Part shown: piece after piece, positions 60,762 through 64,000 of the stretch | Numbering within the stretch: the first letter of the stretch is position 1 | Layout of the letters: each line of letters begins with the position of its first letter | Source of the DNA: Cetobacterium sp. NK01 | Lineage (GTDB): Bacteria; Fusobacteriota; Fusobacteriia; Fusobacteriales; Fusobacteriaceae | Assembly (NCBI RefSeq): GCF_024506395.1 | Contig: NZ_JANIBO010000003.1 | Location: 92,947-156,946, forward strand | DNA length: 64,000 nucleotides | Reading direction: 5' to 3' | Notes under the pieces: model-generated | What the model was told of the DNA's origin: nothing | The model's database searches: none | The model's input: the letters and a program-made list of their open reading frames with translations, nothing else | Made by a program: the position numbers and the translations under genes

Positions 60762-61895
60762 ATGAGAAAAAAATTACTAGGAATTTGTTTATTAGCTTTT
60801 TTAATAGGTTGTAAAGGCGAGGAAAGTAAAACACAAGAGTTAAAGCAAGAAAATAAAGTAAATCAAGTTTCGGAAACAAAAGTATCAAAGACTATTTTTA
60901 ATGAAAAATCTTTAAATGAATTAAAAAAAGTTCAAGAAAGATTAAAATTACTATACAATTATTCAACCGAGTTAAGATATGAGTTTTTATATGATAATAC
61001 GGCAATAGGAATAAGTGAAGAAAATAGTTATTGGTTTAGAACTTTAAGTAAAAAAAATAGTTTATTTTCTGTAATATCAATAGATTTGAATAATATAAAA
61101 CCATATATATATCTTAGTACACCATATAATAGTATAGAGATAGAGTATGAGCAGTATTTAAAAATTATTGAAAAGTTTGTTGAAATAAGGGATTCTCTAT
61201 ATGCGTTTGAACCAATAAGAGATATGGAAGTAGTTATATTTGATAATATTTTAGTGAATTCTAAAGAAACAAAGATAACTTTATTTCTACCTAAAAAAGG
61301 TGGCAATTTAATTCAATTTATAAATAAAGAGGATGAAAAAGAGATTTTTAATATTAAGTTAGAAGATACTTATGACTTAGAAAAAAATAATAATTTAGAG
61401 TCGGTAAATAATATAGTTTTAAATTATACACCTAAGTTTTTAGAGGATGTAATTAATTTATCTCAACTTTATAAAAAATTAGATTATATAGTTAAAAATT
61501 CAAAAGAGATATCAACTCCCCAAAAAGAGTCAAGCCAATATTCGACTATAGATTTAGATTGGGTTAATTCAGAGGAAAGTGGAGTAACTTATTATGCTAG
61601 TGGAAGAGTAAAAACTTTAGGTTTAATTACTGGTGGTTATGAATTTGAAGACAAAAGTAACATTCCTATGATAAAAGAGAATATGAATTTATTAAAAGAA
61701 ACATTGAAGGAAAATAATATAGAAGAAAATATTAAAATGATAGTAGGATTAGAAAATCTAATAACTGTAAGTTTAAATGTAGATGAATCAAATCTGAATA
61801 TAACACCTGAAGAAAAAAAAGAGTTAAAAAAATTAAGACAGGAAGCAACAGAGTTATCTAAAGAGGTTGAAAAGAAACTAAAAAGTATAAATTAG
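60762..61895 (+). CDS. Lipoprotein of unknown function, 377 aa
   Basis: Signal peptide with lipobox FLIGCKGEE (Cys about residue 17), then a low-complexity linker and helical and beta regions without a recognised domain. The C-terminus is a charged helix (PEEKKELKKLRQEATELSKEV). AGGGGAAAAA precedes the ATG, 76 bases after the previous gene. It ends at a repeat-type terminator like that after the CsgG-like gene, so both lipoproteins share a downstream element. No function proposed. Confidence 0.6.
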   Translation: MRKKLLGICLLAFLIGCKGEESKTQELKQENKVNQVSETKVSKTIFNEKSLNELKKVQERLKLLYNYSTELRYEFLYDNTAIGISEENSYWFRTLSKKNSLFSVISIDLNNIKPYIYLSTPYNSIEIEYEQYLKIIEKFVEIRDSLYAFEPIRDMEVVIFDNILVNSKETKITLFLPKKGGNLIQFINKEDEKEIFNIKLEDTYDLEKNNNLESVNNIVLNYTPKFLEDVINLSQLYKKLDYIVKNSKEISTPQKESSQYSTIDLDWVNSEESGVTYYASGRVKTLGLITGGYEFEDKSNIPMIKENMNLLKETLKENNIEENIKMIVGLENLITVSLNVDESNLNITPEEKKELKKLRQEATELSKEVEKKLKSIN

Positions 61896-61901
61896 ATATT
61901 T

Positions 61902-61958
61902 ATTCCCTTTATATTAGACAGATAAAAAACAAAAATCTGTTTATTATAAAGGGATTTT
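61902..61958 (+). terminator. Long repeat-type terminator hairpin, copy 2
   Basis: TCCCTTTATA pairs perfectly with TATAAAGGGA, with the inner stem ACAGA/TCTGT, followed by a T run. The core matches copy 1 at 58659-58717. Confidence 0.7.
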
Positions 61959-62028
61959 TCGATTTTAAAAGTAGATAAATAACAAAATATAAAATAAATA
62001 AGATTTAAATAATTAAAAGGAGACTATC

Positions 62029-63999
62029 ATGAAAAAATGGCATTTCAATAATACAGATATTTGTTCAAATTATAAGTTTAATCAATCTATGTCTGATTTT
62101 GATAAACATGGAATAGCTGGAGTTATTAGAGAGAATATACAAAATTCATGTGATGCAAAACTAGATGATGAAAATCCTGTAAAAATTGATGTAGATTTAA
62201 AGGAGATATACACAAGAGATCTTCCAGGAATTGAGTGTTTAAAAGTAAGAATCGATTCGTTAAAAGGAGAAAATCAATATTCAAGACAAACAATAGCAAA
62301 TATGCAAGACGTTGTTAAAAATGAAAAATGCAATGTAATGATAGTAGAGGATTCAAATACAAAAGGTTTGTCAGGTGCAACGAAAGAAAAATCTCCATAT
62401 GTAGCATATGCATATAGTAAAGGTTTTCATGCAGAGGATGAGGATGAAGAGAAAGAAGCTCAAAGAGGTGGATCCCACGGAATAGGAAAAATAGCATCAA
62501 ATGCAGCTTCAGATATTGCAACAATGTATTTTGCAACTAAGGATGATTTAGAAGAGATGTATTTAGGTGGAACTTGTGAGCTTATAGATCATTCTTATGA
62601 CGGAAGAAATTTTTTGGGAACTGGCTATTTTGCAAATTTTAAAGTGGATAGATTTGAAGCTTATAAAAATGAAGATGTTCACTCAATTTTTTCTAAAGAA
62701 ACTAGAGGGTTAAAAGTTGTAATTCCCTTTGTAAAAGATGAATTTTTTGATGCTAATGAGATTACAAAAAGTGTTTGTGATAGTTTTTTCATTAGTATAT
62801 TAAATAAAGAGTTGGAAGTGAATGTTTCTAATCAAAAAATAGATAGTGAAAGCTTGGAAGATATTATCTTAAATGAGATGTATTATGAACAAAACTTAAA
62901 AGATTTTAATAGAAATTCAAATTTAAGTCCTTTATATTTTAAGACTTTTAAAAATCAAGATAAAACAGAGTTGAAAATTTTTGATAAAAATGGAAAAGAG
63001 CATTTTTTTGATATGTATTTAGATATTGTAGATGGATTGAAGGTAGCTAGATATTGTGTTTTTAGAACCAATGGGATGAAGGTGGCTGAAAAATCAATAA
63101 AAGGTTATTCATCTTCAGCTTTTAATATTGTATTAGTCTCTAAAAGCATAGAAGAAGATATATTCTTAAAATCATTAGAGAATGAAGCACATACTCAACT
63201 TTCATCTGAACATATAAAAGATAAGGTATTTAAACAAAATGCAGTTAGATTTTTAAATAATTTAGATAGTGAAATAGGTAAAGTTGTTTCTAAAAAATTA
63301 GAAGAGTTAAATCCTGCTGATGGAAAAATTGATACTTCAGATATTATTTATGAAATGAACTATAATTTTAAAAAAATTGATAAAGAAAATAAATCAATAA
63401 TTAAAATATCAGAAAAAGGAGATAGAAATAGTAGTAAAATAGATGAAGAGGATGAAATAGAGGAGCTAATTTTAACTAAAACTTCAACGGGAGATTTTGA
63501 AATATCTTCAGATGGTAGCATAGTAGCTAAATCAACTCCTTCAAAAACTAAAGAAAGTTCAAATAAACCGATAACTAGTTCTTCTGACTATGAAGACCAA
63601 AGAGTGGAAGAAAAAATTCCTAGTAAAAGAACAATTAATAAAGAAGTAAACGGTAAAGAGAGAAAGTTTGTAAAATTAGCAAGTGGAAGTGCAAAAAGAA
63701 AAATTTCAAAAGATAAAGAGAAGTTACTTTTAGATTTAACTGGAGTAGAGGAGATAAAAAAATATTCAAAGTGTTCCTTAAAGATTTCTGCTATTGATGG
63801 AGAAGGAAAGGAAACCGATGATTTTTTAATTACTGATAATTATAAAAATATTAAAGAGAATGGAATAGAATTGAATCTATCTTTTGATAAAAAAGAGATA
63901 GAAGAGGTGGCTATAATAGGTAATAAAATTAATTTAGTATTAGAATTGGCAGAAGATTATAATAAAAATTTAAAATTTATATATGAAGTGGTGATATAA
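62029..63999 (+). CDS. GHKL ATPase, MutL/MORC-like
   Basis: A 656-aa protein ending two bases from the right edge. The GHKL ATP-binding motifs are clear: the N box GVIRENIQNSCDAK (residues about 31-44), the D-containing loop IVEDSNTKGLSG (about 104-115) and the glycine lid GGSHGIGKIA (about 147-156). The S5-like half follows to about residue 400, then a charged linker and a C-terminal beta-rich domain. It lacks the MutL endonuclease motif. MORC-type ATPases of this kind occur in restriction and defence operons with Z1 helicases and nucleases; such genes would be expected just outside the window. AAAGGAG precedes the ATG. Confidence 0.8.
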   Translation: MKKWHFNNTDICSNYKFNQSMSDFDKHGIAGVIRENIQNSCDAKLDDENPVKIDVDLKEIYTRDLPGIECLKVRIDSLKGENQYSRQTIANMQDVVKNEKCNVMIVEDSNTKGLSGATKEKSPYVAYAYSKGFHAEDEDEEKEAQRGGSHGIGKIASNAASDIATMYFATKDDLEEMYLGGTCELIDHSYDGRNFLGTGYFANFKVDRFEAYKNEDVHSIFSKETRGLKVVIPFVKDEFFDANEITKSVCDSFFISILNKELEVNVSNQKIDSESLEDIILNEMYYEQNLKDFNRNSNLSPLYFKTFKNQDKTELKIFDKNGKEHFFDMYLDIVDGLKVARYCVFRTNGMKVAEKSIKGYSSSAFNIVLVSKSIEEDIFLKSLENEAHTQLSSEHIKDKVFKQNAVRFLNNLDSEIGKVVSKKLEELNPADGKIDTSDIIYEMNYNFKKIDKENKSIIKISEKGDRNSSKIDEEDEIEELILTKTSTGDFEISSDGSIVAKSTPSKTKESSNKPITSSSDYEDQRVEEKIPSKRTINKEVNGKERKFVKLASGSAKRKISKDKEKLLLDLTGVEEIKKYSKCSLKISAIDGEGKETDDFLITDNYKNIKENGIELNLSFDKKEIEEVAIIGNKINLVLELAEDYNKNLKFIYEVVI

Positions 64000-64000
64000 A

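Noticed and set aside
1..64000. tRNA and rRNA genes, and recoding of TGA
   Set aside because: No tRNA cloverleaf or rRNA sequence was noticed by eye, and TGA serves as a normal stop in several genes (for example 13289-13291 region overlaps and 18366-18368).

Overview
The window is very AT-rich, uses the standard bacterial code and has strong GGAGG-type ribosome sites. It encodes lipoproteins, OmpA-type periplasmic domains and SigH-like sigma factors. This fits a low-GC Gram-negative host, most likely Fusobacteriota (Fusobacterium or Cetobacterium type). The taxonomic placement is inference from composition and gene style. A partial replication initiator with iterons, a relaxase with a candidate oriT and a full type IV secretion operon indicate a large conjugative plasmid or a plasmid-derived element.

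Layout. Positions 1-620 hold the start of a Rep_3-like initiator gene, an inverted iteron at its promoter and five direct iterons with an exact 22-bp period (candidate oriV). Positions 620-4123 hold a MobA/MobL (MOBQ-type) relaxase, a candidate oriT hairpin, a VirB1-like lytic transglycosylase and a TraD-like relaxosome protein. Positions 4729-20652 form one long transfer operon: VirB2, B8, B9, B10, VirD4, a small protein, VirB11, B3, B4, B5/TrbJ, B6/TrbL, a TraF-type S26 peptidase, a small protein, a RadC/ArdC-like fusion and topoisomerase III. The ArdC part of the fusion appears to have lost its HExxH zinc site.

Positions 20733-32768 are a mixed accessory region. It holds two paralogous SigH-like sigma factors (one coupled to a Mga/PRD-type regulator), two paralogous unknown proteins sharing a 64-bp promoter element, an exported rubredoxin, a tandem pair of membrane paralogues, a DUF900-type hydrolase, a peptide-type ABC binding lipoprotein and an operon of three tiny membrane proteins.

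Positions 32912-63999 look like a defence island of four blocks. (1) A WYL-domain regulator followed by a YaaW-like protein, two different small GTPases and a coiled-coil membrane protein. (2) A PLD-nuclease/SF2 helicase, a methyltransferase, a protein built of homing-endonuclease-type repeats and a small protein. (3) An eight-gene operon at 42116-57853: a membrane vWA protein, a tubulin/FtsZ-like GTPase, a coiled-coil membrane protein, a membrane-anchored helicase-like protein whose ATPase motifs appear lost, a MotA/ZorA-like channel protein with a long tail, a MotB/ZorB-like OmpA protein and two unknown proteins. (4) Two lipoproteins, a possible membrane effector and a MORC/MutL-like GHKL ATPase at the right edge.

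Block 3 is the best candidate for an undescribed system. It joins a Zorya-type ion-driven motor to a tubulin-like cytomotive protein, a vWA sensor and a pseudo-helicase, and lacks ZorC/ZorD. All functional statements about defence are inference from domain content and neighbourhood. Nothing was searched against databases.
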